Of a stretch of DNA of 64,000 nucleotides, positions 1-12,000 are shown in pieces (position 1 is the first letter of the stretch; each line of letters begins with the position of its first letter). A program made the translations under genes and the position numbers. The notes under the pieces were generated by a model. That model did no database searches. It was not told the DNA's origin and saw nothing but the letters and a program-made list of their open reading frames with translations. Source of the stretch: Phaseolus vulgaris. Its lineage: Eukaryota; Streptophyta; Magnoliopsida; Fabales; Fabaceae. Location: contig NC_023755.2 of the NCBI RefSeq assembly GCF_000499845.2, positions 8,618,752-8,682,751 on the forward strand, read 5' to 3'.

Positions 1-440
1 ATTTTCTAAAGAGATATGTTATCTTTTTGAACATTTCTTATGATATATTTATAGAATCACCATTTTTCTTACATATAGATATCTTTGAGAATTATATATT
101 ATGAAATTCTTTATAAGAATTATTGAAAATTATCTTTACCTTGAATTTTTTGAAATATAACTCCTAGTATGATAAAGTTTTAAGCATAGTTCATATTTCA
201 TAAGTAGTTTACAAAAGTAATTTTAAAGTATTCTTATAGAAAACATATCACTTAAAGAGTATTCATCCATCTCTGAATAATTCTAAGAGGTTATGAGAAT
301 TCCCTAGGTTCGAATTTCCTAGAGAGGTATAAAATATTGGAAATTCATGGGACATAGTAGAGAAACAACTCTTAGAATGTTTAACTTAACATTATGCCCA
401 TAGGACAAGAAAAAGTTTAAGAGATTGTCAACTCCATTAT
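1..440. other. AT-rich intergenic sequence
   Basis: AT-rich DNA with no open frame of note and no repeat I can match elsewhere in the window. It leads into the LTR-like repeat that starts near 441. Confidence 0.5.
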
Positions 441-1440
441 TCTTCTATCAAACACTAAGAAAGTTAACTTTTTCTTCCATCTTTGTGTCCGTCTTCAAGT
501 CCCCTTAATAGCTTTTTGGAGCAAAATAAGTATCAGTGAACAATATAATTTACAGATTAACTCGTGCATATCAATGAAACAATATCTTTGAATATATGCT
601 AATTATATAAACTTTCTATATTAAGATATTCCATTGTTAATTTTGTGTTAAAAAACTTTCCAAGTTAATATTGATTTATAACGTTGAAGCGCAATTAGTT
701 TTAACCTGGATATTACATCATTCATTATATTTAAAAAAAACCTTTGATATATAAACAATTTAACTTTATTTTTCGAAAGTTCTTACAATGTTATACTGTT
801 TGCTTAAACCCATTAATCTTATTTGAAAATAATGTTTTTTATAATTCAAAAATACCAAATAAGATTTGGAAGACATAAACGTAGTGTCATAAAATATTTC
901 AAGAATCTAAGAGATTAAGTATAAACACTTTCCTATTTATCACGTTTCATCTGACGCTTGGACGATGCTTGTATTGTCTAATATGTATAGTTTCCAGTGT
1001 GCGTCTGAAGTGAGATTATACAATCTTTCAACACTTTTATCATCTAATGTGAACATACTCCACCCCATCGTCTGATCCTTCTCTATACGAGCTTCGTCTT
1101 ATATGTCTTGGTCTTGACAAGCGCTTCATCTTATGTGATGATATTTCATATTATGGTCTTTTATGCATATTAGTCTTTCTTTTCTATGTTCACTTTGACT
1201 ATATTATCCATTCATTAAGACTCGATTGTCTGATCATCGTTTACCACTATTTCGTCTAACAACTTTTCTCTTGCTGTATCGTCTTACTCAATTCTCTTTT
1301 GTTTTTGTCGAATCTTATGCTACACATGAATGAGCTATGTCATATCACAATACACCTTATAGTGTTTGTCATTATCAAAACATATTGACGCTCAATCATG
1401 AGATCATTTGATAACTGAACAATCTTCCTCTTTTTTATGA
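441..1440 (+). repeat. LTR-like dispersed repeat, family R1, copy 1
   Basis: Long stretches match 24645-25515 (same strand), 63460-64000 (opposite strand) and partly 49380-49915. Shared landmarks are 'aataagtatcagtgaacaat' near 528, 'cttatttgaaaataatgttt' near 818, 'gacgatgcttgtat' near 961 and a 3' block containing 'gacgctcaatcatgag' near 1388. The sequence is rich in CGTCTGAT/CGTCTTAT words. No coding capacity is seen. It is probably a decayed LTR or LTR fragment of a retrotransposon; both ends are uncertain. Confidence 0.6.
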
Positions 1441-2039
1441 TGACAAAAACTATAAGTCAACTAAACAATCATACAACAATATTACAATATATATCAATTT
1501 GCATAAGTAAAATTGTGAGAATGGAAGCACAAGAGTCTTTTATTGATGTTCTTTAAAGATATTACAAATAATTAAAATATTTATTGAACATTTTAAGTAA
1601 CATTTTAACTTTTCTTTCAACAATTTTGAAAAGTTTCTTTCCCTAGTTACTTATTTCTTTCTTCCTTCAACCTTATCTTTCTCTTTCTCTCTGTCCTCCA
1701 ACTTATCCTTTTTATTTTACTTTATCTTTTATTTCTCCTCCTTTTTGTCATTATTAAATTATAAAGGAAGATATAATTAAAGGATGGATGGTCTCAGAAC
1801 AACTAGTGAAAAAAATGTTATCAGTGAGTTTGCTCTATCACTTTAAGACTTTGGACTGTGTAACTAAAGAGTTTTTGATCCAAGAAGAGGTCACTAAAGA
1901 TTGAGAAGGAATTCTATTTTACTTTACATATCTTATATTTTTATTTTATTCTTAATTAAATTTTAAAATAAAAAAGAAATATTACAAATAAATACCCACC
2001 TCAACAATACAACATATGTTATTTTTTAAAGAAAAAGGA
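1441..2039. other. Upstream region of the DA2/GW2-like gene
   Basis: AT-rich DNA with pyrimidine-rich tracts (for example 1620-1745) between the R1 repeat and the gene. No gene is seen. It probably holds distal promoter sequence. Confidence 0.4.
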
Positions 2040-2080
2040 TAGAGCGCGTAAAAAAGGTGCAGTAGGAGAGCGCGTGAAAG
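2040..2080 (+). promoter_or_regulatory. Two CGCG-box elements upstream of the DA2/GW2-like gene
   Basis: The word 'gagcgcgt' occurs twice about 30 bp apart (near 2042 and 2069), a sharp GC island in AT-rich DNA just before the pyrimidine-rich 5' leader. GCGCGT fits the CGCG box bound by calmodulin-dependent CAMTA factors. The match is by sequence only. Confidence 0.3.
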
Positions 2081-2089
2081 CAGGTGGAT

Positions 2090-3057
2090 GGCATTGGCAT
2101 AGGTAGGAACTGAAGCGGATTATTCTTTGCTCCTTTACTACTCCTTCCTTGCCTTCCCTCTCTTCTCTTCTCTTTCTTCTATTCTCTCTTCTGCAGCCAT
2201 TTAACCTTCTTTTTCCGATTCCAATTTCGCTCTTATCTCTTCTTTCTCTTCCCTTTCTTGCCTCTCACTCTCACCAAACCCTTCCATCAACTTCATCTTC
2301 TTCTTCATGCTGAAGGAAACGTGCTGCTTCACTTCTGCAACTTTAGGTTTCCGACCAATTGGTACTCTTTCCCTTCTCTTTCCCCTTTTCCATTGTGTTT
2401 CTTGCGGTTTCTTATTCTCCCAATGTGCCTGCCTTCCCTATTGGAGTTCCGCACACCTCCAATTAGGGTTCTTGCTCTCTCTGACTGTCAATTTGAATTG
2501 GTTTCTAACAACGAGCTCACTGCTCTGCGGCTGATTGCTCGCAAGTTTGTGATTCTCGTTTTTGGTGTGCTGAATTGTGAGCTTGGTTTTTGAATTGGGG
2601 GTTTTGTGTTTCGATTGGGTTGGGTGTGCGGATGCATTATGCGACGTGTTTTGAAGATGGATTGTGTGGAATTTCGAAATGGTTGAGAGTTTCAGTTGTT
2701 CTGTTGTAAATTGTGGAGTTTTTTTTTACTGTTTCGGTGACTTTGCTTATGTTTCTACTTTCTTTATCAACTGCTGCAGGCATTTGGGGATGTGTATCTG
2801 CAAGTGAATCGAGTAGAATGGCAATTTTTGGGTCTGTGGTTGTGTTGTAGATGGCGGGTTAGGCTGTTTGATTGCTGTTGTTGGTTGAGTTTGCCGTTAA
2901 TTCAATCTGGATTTGAGTGCAGATGATTTTTTGATGTGGCTGAGTGAGTGGTTTTTATAGAGGAAGCTTTGTTACTTTCGTTGTTGTTATTGTGTTGGTT
3001 TATTTTTTTGAAGAGTTTCGAACATAGTCGGCAGACAAAAAGGATTGAATTTTGTTC
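2090..3057 (+). other. Probable 5' leader of the DA2/GW2-like gene, with a leader intron
   Basis: A CT-rich stretch from about 2130 to 2300 looks like a plant 5' UTR. A donor-like GT at 2362 and a good acceptor (pyrimidine-rich, 'ctgctgcag') ending at 2779 suggest one leader intron. The remaining leader to 3057 contains short upstream ATGs, for example 'atgtgtatctgcaagtga' near 2789, which codes five residues. Transcription start and splice sites need cDNA support. Open frames at 2258-2593 look like chance frames in this leader. Confidence 0.4.
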
Positions 3058-6000
3058 ATGGGTAATAAACTTGGGAGGAGGAGACAAGTGGTAGATGAGA
3101 AATATACAAGACCGCAAGGGTTGTATAATCATAAAGATGTGGATCATAAGAAGCTGAGGAAGCTAATACTTGAATCAAAGCTAGCACCTTGCTATCCTGG
3201 AGATGAAGAAAGTGTCTATGACCGTGAAGAGTGCCCTATTTGCTTTCTGGTCTGGTTTCTATATCATACCTTCATAGTATTCTACATTTTTCTCTACTTA
3301 TCGTGTTAATTTACATTTCTTTTAAATGGACAAATGAGTCAATTCAACTATGCACTCTTGGAACTGCAAAATATGACCTCTGGACCACCTTTTTTGGATT
3401 TAATGATTTATTTTATTCATTTGTTTCAAATTGAAACAAACTGATGGAGATATTTTCTGGACTGATTTTAATTCTTGTTTCCTTAAAGTCTATTTCAAGT
3501 TGTGAACTTCACGTATGACTTTCTATTCACCCCATTCTATTGTGTTTTTCCCCCTAATTTAGTATTATCCAAGTCTAAACCGATCAAGATGTTGCGCGAA
3601 GAGCATTTGTACAGGTATTTGTTTGGTTTATCTTCATTGGGTATATATTGTGTCTATAGCATTTTTATGCAACCTAATTGTTTTCATTTTATCAGAGTGC
3701 TTTTTACAGATGAAAGTTCCAAATTCCACTCGACCTACACAGTATCCTACATTACTTGTTTGCTTTCAGTATGAAGACATAACTCATAACTGTTGGTCTA
3801 ACAATTGCCATCTTGCTCTTTAATGTTAAATAATTGCTTGTCTTAACAACATAAGATGTCCCTTCTGCAAAACAGCCAATTATGCTGTGGAGTATCGTGG
3901 TGTGAAATCAAAAGAAGAGAAAGGATTGGAACAGATTGTAAGTTGTTAGCTAACATGGTTATTGTTTTTAGGAGTGCATCAGAAATGTTTTCATTGTGAA
4001 TCAAGTTAATGTTGATTCTCAATTATTCAGGAAGAGCAACGTGTTATTGAGGCAAAAATTAGGATCCGGCAGCAGGAACTTCAGGATGAAGAGGAAAAAA
4101 TGCACAAAAGACTAGAAATGAGCTCCTCGAATGTAAATGTGGCAGTTGCAGATGTTGAATACAGTTCAAATGCAGGTAATCTTTCAATACAGTTCTGGAT
4201 TTCATATGTATATGTGTGCGGGTGACTAATCCTAGTTGTAAAATTATTCTTATTTCAATCTTGTAGTGTCTGCATCTTCAATTTCTGTTGTGGAACACGA
4301 TGAAATTGTTTCTTCTCAAGACTCAAGTGCCACATCAATGGTTAGACCAAATGCAATGAGTAGGACCAATAGGTATGCTAGCCTTCACTGCTCAACCCCT
4401 CAATTTCCTATTTCTCTTATTTATCTCTCTTAGCATTTCCAGCATCCAATGTTTTCTCACCGACTTAGGGTATTAAATCTTAAAATTCAACAACAGGAAG
4501 AAAATGGGTTACTGTGTTTAAATCTTTATTTAACATTGCTTCAAATTGACTGCAATCCCTTTGCATGTTATATTTCCCCATGAATATTGCACCAGTTAGA
4601 TTATACTTTGCTAATCCAATTTTTAGTCCATTAAGAATGAGAAAAATAATCTTCTCAGTCCTGTTTGAATTGAGCCAGTCATCTGTGATCCTGTGCCTGT
4701 GGTGGGTTGGTGCTTTAGACCAATAAGGTTATGAGAAGCATACCTATTCATATCATATGTAAGCTGAATTCATATCATAAACTATTGGAACTTTTGGTAT
4801 TGCTAGGCTCTACAGATTAGTATTGCTATTTTAAGTACCATGATTGGCTATCACTTGAATTAAAATTAACTCCAAACCCTTTCCTGAAAGATGCAAATTA
4901 TTGAGGTTTTGTTTTAATTTAAATCCCTATAAGCAAGCACTTGATCATATTAGTGCGTAGAGAGGGAAATTGAATGCCCTTGAGTTATATTGTGGCAATG
5001 GTTAAGTGATAGTCTTATTGAATAAGAAAGGAAATATTTTTTTATCATATTTGAAAGGAAATATTCTCAGCTTTTCTTTCATTGTTAATGTTTGACAGTT
5101 ATAATCCAGCATCTGGAATCTGCCTGCTTCTATGAGCTCTGAAGAATAAAATCATAATTAAATTCAGTAGCTTCAATAGTTTGATCCAACTAAAGTATAT
5201 ATAATTATTTATTAATGGATGTTTTATTTCATGAATCATAATTGCTTATTTGGTCAAGTAGACAAAGAGGGAAATTAGTGTAATAAGTTAGTTATTATTG
5301 ATTCCTTGGTTTTGATTCAACCTCAGCTTGAAGTTTTGGTTCAATGCATGAATAGGGATAGATGTGCAAGAAAGGATGGGTCGCTCAAATGGACAAATGT
5401 TACTAGTGACTAGCCTTTCTGAAGGAGTATTCAAAATGCAGATTTATGTGGAAAATCCAAGATTTATTCTTTTTTAAGTATTTAATTAAATTAAAGTGAT
5501 GCTTTTGTTTGTCATTACACTTGTGAGTTTTGAGTGTAAGAGATAAGAAATCCTCCTCCATGGAACTTCAATATCCTTGTACTAAGGAGAAAACAAAGAA
5601 AATATAGATAAACTTCTTCCTCTTTCGTTATTAAATATATAAGAAATACTAATAGTAGCAACATATTCTTTAACATACTCTTTTGAACACACTTTGTAAT
5701 ATTTGCTAAAATTGATTGTAAATTACTACTTTTTGTTGGCCTCTCTACTAATTTTAACTGTCACTCTCCTAAAGTAAAATGGAGGCTATTATTTTTTTTA
5801 TAAAGCTTTCATGTTCGGCAACATGGAGGCTATTATTTAAGAGGTAGAATATTTTATGGGTTTGTACTATGTTTTAGTTATCCTATCACTATTTGCTAAC
5901 ATTTTAAACTGACTCCTGTTTTGAGTACAATTCATATCTTAAGAGTCTAAATTCATGAGAATATTCTATAATATTCAAAAAACTTAGGACAGAGTACACA

Positions 6001-9000
6001 TTTAATAATGTATGTTACAGTTATAGAAATAAGGCACAAATATTTTACAATCATCTTTTATAATATTTTAGATTCAAGAATATCTAAATTATATTTGTAT
6101 TACTAGGAACTAGGTACAACACGAAGCACATTGCAACTTTTTCAATATAGTCTATTTAAGATGACCTATTCAAACATCTCCCATGTACCATTACGTTTAA
6201 GGACTTGCATTTCAACAGTCATGACTTGTCGCCATCCAGGATGATTAAGTGCCTCTTTCACTATTTTAGGAATGATAATACAAGATACATAGGAGATGAA
6301 AGAACAACAAGGAGACAAACGATGATAGCTTAGAGAACTGTAAATAGGATAAGGATTGTGAGTAGAACGAGTATCTTTTCAAATGACAATAGGCCATCTA
6401 GAATCCTCATTATTAGGAGTCGTAGTATGGAACGATGATGGGGAAGGACTTGATGAAGAGGACTCATCATGTGGTATTGGACTAGTCATTTGAGTATGGG
6501 GATATGGCTTAGGTGAATTGGACTGATGAGAGGAGTTTTGATTATTTGGAACACACTTTGGAATTGGATACAGAAAGGGCTCAACTAAAGGTATAGGCAA
6601 GTTCTTTTGGACAAAGTTAACATCTTGTGTAGAGGTAGAGAAGAAAGGAGTTTCTTAAAAAAAGGTGACACTTGTAGACATGTAATATTTGTGTCAATGG
6701 AATAACATCGATATCCTTTTTGAAGACGAGAATATCATAAGACACATTTGATAGCCTAGGCTAAAAGTTTGTCCAAACCTAGAGACACACCATGTACAAA
6801 ACACACAACCAAAGACTCGAGGAGAAATGGAAAAAAGAGGTTCAACGATGAAGGGAATTTTATTAATAAGATAACAAGTAGTAAGAATGACATCAATCCA
6901 ATGATGAACAGGTGGATTGGCAACAAGCAACAAGGTACATGCAGTTTCAACTAAGTGTCTATTTTTTTTCTGCTATACCATTTCGCTGAAGTGTATGAGT
7001 ACAGGTAGACAGATGTAAAATAACATATGAATTTAAAAAAGTAGAAAAACATAAGAAATGTAATCTTTGGCATTTTCGCTCCTTTAGATCTTGATTGCTT
7101 GGCCAAATTGGTTTCCAATTTCATTAAGGAAAGACTCAAAGATATTTAAAGGTTCAAACCTATCTTTCATTAAGTAAACCCAAGTTCAACGAGAATATTC
7201 ATCAATAGAAGTGACAAAATAACGAAACCCAAAGGATGTGACTCGTGTAGACCCGAAATGTCATAATGAGTTATAGAAAAGACAGAGTTGCATCTTGTTT
7301 CAATTCTTTTCGAAAAAGAAGACCGAATATGTTTTCCTGGTTTACATGACTCACATTCCAAGACTAGGAGTTTGCTAAGTTCAGGAATCAACCTTTTTAA
7401 TTTTGATAAATGTAAATGACTTAAGCGGCCTTGCAAAAGCTTAAGGGATGGGGATGCTAAACAAGACATTGACAGTCTATTACTAAGATAGCAAAGTCCT
7501 CTAGATTCATGTCCTTCACCAATTAATCGACTTGTACCACACTCTTGTATATTAAAAGAATTTGTATATCAAAGGTTATGGAACACTTTAAAAGTTTGGT
7601 TAATTGACTTTAAGGAAATTAGGTTAAACAAACAATTAGGGACAAGAAAAACATGCTTTAGGTTTAAGGAGGGAGAAGGGGAGGTTTAACCAACTCCTTG
7701 AGAAGTAACTTTGGATCCATTGGCTAAAGTAATAACATTTGGAATTTTAGTTTGAGAAATAGAAGATAACAAGGAAGCAGTACCAGAAACATGAGCAGAA
7801 GCATCTGAATCAATTATCCATGAACTTGCATTTAAAGGTTTGAGAAATGCAAGCTCTTGACAAAATATAATGGGTGAAATTGGTTGGGAGACTTTAACCT
7901 GAGATATTCTTGATATTCTTCATTAGTACATTGTGGTTCAAGCTTATTAGATTGAAGGATGCTTGCTGTCTTGTTAGGAAAACTATGTAAGGAGAAGCAC
8001 TTATTTCGAGTGTGGCCAATTCTCCTACAAAAAGAGCATTGAGGTTGTTTGAACCTGCTTTGAGTAAAGGAAGGCCTATTGAAAGAGCAATCCATCAATA
8101 ATTAGAATTTCATCAACCACCACCAATGCCAATAGAATGAAGAAGCAAGGGTGGAAACGTGCTTAGAAGGTTTCTGACCATGGGAAGGTGGTGTGTGAGA
8201 CACAAGCACCTAGGTCAGCAGAGAAGAAGACTGCGTGTGGTGAGACTTCTGGCAAAGTTTGAACATGCTGCCATTGAGGTTGGATCGTGCTCCTCAAGGC
8301 ACATCAAACCTTGCCTTTGACGAATGAAACTACAATAGGGGACGGTGACTGGATGATGTCCACTCTGATACCAACTTGAGAAAAGTACAAAATAATAGAG
8401 AATGAATTTTAGAGCTTGATTCCCCTCATAGGTTCTCATATTTGTAATGACATTGGAAGTTCAAGAATGAATGAGAGGAAAGAGAAAAGAATAAGAAAGC
8501 TCACATATAAAACTAGGTACAACACAAAGCACATAAGAGGACTTTCTCAAGATGGGGAGACTCACCAATCTACCTGTAACATTGCATTGGCAGCACACAA
8601 TGGTAATTCTTTTGCATGTCTTTCTCGGTCTCCTTCCTTGGGCCTTTAACTATGGTGCAACTATCACAAACCTGTGGCATTGGTACTACCAAACCCTTTT
8701 TGTCTCTTACCATTAACTGTTCTTCATGAGACAACTGGTCATTTAATTTACTGTCACCTCTATCATGACATTATCTCTCTCCATCAACACTTGTATGTGT
8801 GTCTGCGATTTCTCCAATGATGATTCATGCACAACTAGAACATCTTGGATTTACAAAATTATAGAAGATGGTGTCAAGTTTAAAAATCTTATCTAGTTTG
8901 ATTTGTGAATTGTGTTAGCTAGGTAAACACATTTGTCATTCTTTTTTTGATAGTATTTTTAAATGATCTTATTTTCTTTTTCTTTAGTTCACTTTGATAT

Positions 9001-12000
9001 TTGGGCTCCTAGTTTTAAATATTAATACGTATACTGATGACTATTATAGATGTACTTGGATTTGGTTGATGAAAAACTGCTTGAAATTGTTTTCTATCTT
9101 TCACACATTTTATAATGAAATCAAAACACAATTTGGTGTATCCATACGTGGTTTTTGGAGTGACAATGCCTGTGAATACATGTCTCACCAACTCTAGCAA
9201 TTTATAGCATCCAATGATATTCTTCATTTGTCTTATATTTCAAATCAAAATGGAGTAGATGAAAACAAAAACAAACATCTTATTGGCACTACTTGGATCC
9301 TTATCCGTCACAGTCATATTCCACTTCGTTTTTTAGGGAATTTTGTCTTAACTACATGTCATCTCAATAATCGAATGTCATCATATGTCTTATTTCCTCA
9401 TTTCCATATATACTGCCTTCCTCCATGTGTTTTTGGTTTCACATGTTTTATACATAACCTCACACATGGTCAAAATAAGCTCTTGATCATTCAAATGTGT
9501 TTTCTAGGATATCATCATTCTCAAAAGGGTATCTCATGAACTTAATCGACATTTTATTTCTGCCGATGTCTCTTTCTTTGAGTCTATCCCATATTATACA
9601 CTTGTTCCTTTTGATTAGGAAATATGTAGTCAATTTTCCACTTGTGTCAACCTTCCTTCATCACTAGTTGACTTTGCCATACCTCGGGATGCTTCTCCAG
9701 AACCACTTCCAAGTATATTCATGTTGCCCATGGCTTATTGACATTTCGGTATAGGACCCAATTTTGTTAGATAATGGTGTAGTGGAGGCCATTTCTGATC
9801 CTTCCTCAACAATATCTCCCATGTTAGATCTAGTCACCTCTGAAAATGACCAACTTAATGTGACTCAAAAACTTATGTGTTCTATTTGTTACTCTTCTCT
9901 CTGCTATAGTAACCTTAGTTATCATCGACTTTCAACCATACATTGTACCTATCTGTCTTCATTATCTTTTGTTCTTATTTCTAGGTCTAGGTGAGGCTTT
10001 ATCCCACCTAGAGTGGCTTCAAGCGATGATTGATCAAATGTTTGGCTTCCAAAGTAGTGGTACTTGGGAGTCGATTCCTTTTCTAACTTTCAAATCAATT
10101 GTTGAGTGTCAATGGTTTTACACTCTTAAAACAAGACCTGATGGTAAAATTGATCACTATAGAGCTCGACCGATTGCCAAAGGATACGTACAAATCTATG
10201 GACAATATTATACTAACATGTTCTCTCCTATTGCCACAATGAAATCAATCCAATTTCCCTTCTCCATTGTAGCTATTTGTTACTGGACTTTGTTTCAACT
10301 AGACATCAAGAATGCATTTCTACATGGTGATCTTGATGAGGAAGTCTATATGAACTAACGCCCTAGTTTTGTTGCTCAAGAGGAGTTGTTTGATATGGTA
10401 TATTGTTGTTTGATATGGTATATTGTCTTAGCAGGTCCCTGAATTGTCTCAAGCAATCATCTCATGCATTGTTTGGGTGTTTTCAAATTGTCATCTTGCA
10501 ATTTGGAATGATATGAAATGGTGTTGATTATTATTTGATTTATCGTCATTTTCCCCAAAGATGTATGTACCTCATTTTGTTGGTGGATAACATTGTTATC
10601 ACAGGCAACGATAAGGGGGGTATTGTCTAACTTAAACATTGCTCATTAGTTCCATATCAAAGATCTTCAACACTTGAAATAGTTTCTTGGTATAGAAGTT
10701 GCACAATCCAAGGATGTTTTGATAATATCTCAGAGAAAATATTCTTTGGACATTTTAGAAGATGCATGGATGCTAGATGTTAGGCATGTGAACAAACCAT
10801 TGGATCCTAGTGTCCAATTTGTACTTGACCAAAGATAACCGTATCCTGACCCCGGAAGATACAAATAGCTAGTTAGTAAGCTAAATTACTTGAGTGTAAC
10901 TCATCATGACATTGTCTTTGCAATGAGTGTATTAAGTCAATTTTTAAACGCTCAATTGTCAAGACTATTGGGATGCATTAGTATGGATCCTAAAATATTC
11001 TAACTCGAGAGTCTACTGTGACTCGTGGGAGCCCAGTAAACTCGACTCGTAAACCCGACTCGTAGACTCGTAAGAGTCTACTTCACATAAAAAATTTAAC
11101 AAAAAAAAATTAATTCATGATACCAATTTCATAATATTAAAATAAACAAGTTCATACACCAATAAAATAACTTCTAGGTGGCTTTCTTACTTGTAAGTGG
11201 CAGTGAAAATGCTGAACTTAAACTAGTTCCAGACTTCTTACTATATCCCAAAAATTAAAAAAAATCAATTAGTCAATCTACCCTAAACAAAAATCCAATA
11301 TGTCCAAAGCAGTAAAAAACTGCAGGATGCCCAAAAATCTAACCCAAACCCAATGAACAAAAAGCCCTAACCCATTTTTAAAAGCTCAAACCTAATTTTA
11401 AAAACCCTAACCTAATATGTCTCAACCTGTCGTCACCACCCTAACCCAATATGTCCTCACCGCAGCAGCAGTCGCGAACGGTGCGATAAGGATCGCGGCG
11501 AGGCGAGGTGCGACGACCAGCGATACGATGCGACGAGCGGCGTGGTGTGACGAGCGGCGCAGTGTGACGAAAACGGCACGGTGCGACGAGCGGTGCGGTG
11601 CGGTGCGACGAGTGGCCCGACGAGATGCTGCCGCGATAACCTAATCACAAAGAGACGTACCGTTTTGGGTCCATTTTACGCAACTCGGTGACTCATACTT
11701 AAACTCGCGAGTTTGGCCGAGTTTGACCGAGTCAACTTCGGGTTTACTCAAAAACGAGTTTACTCATGAGGTGACTCGCCAACCTTCACCTGAATCTTAA
11801 ACTCTTAAGGGTTTACGAGTTAACCCTAGAGTTTGATAACCTTTGTCTTGTCAAAGGCCTTATTTATGACTGTAAGGGAAATACTAGAATTATAGGGTAT
11901 TCTAACATTAATTGAGCAAGGTTACCAAGCTCTAAATACTCCACTCTAGGGTATTATGTTCTTGTTGGGGGTAATTTAGTATCATGGAAAAGTAAGGAAC

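Noticed and set aside
2258..2593. 111-aa frame upstream of the DA2/GW2-like gene
   Set aside because: It lies in the CT-rich leader, overlaps a probable leader intron, and has no recognisable domain.
11417..11648. Alanine/arginine-rich frames on both strands
   Set aside because: They arise from GC-rich degenerate tandem repeats in the inserted element; low complexity and no conserved motif.
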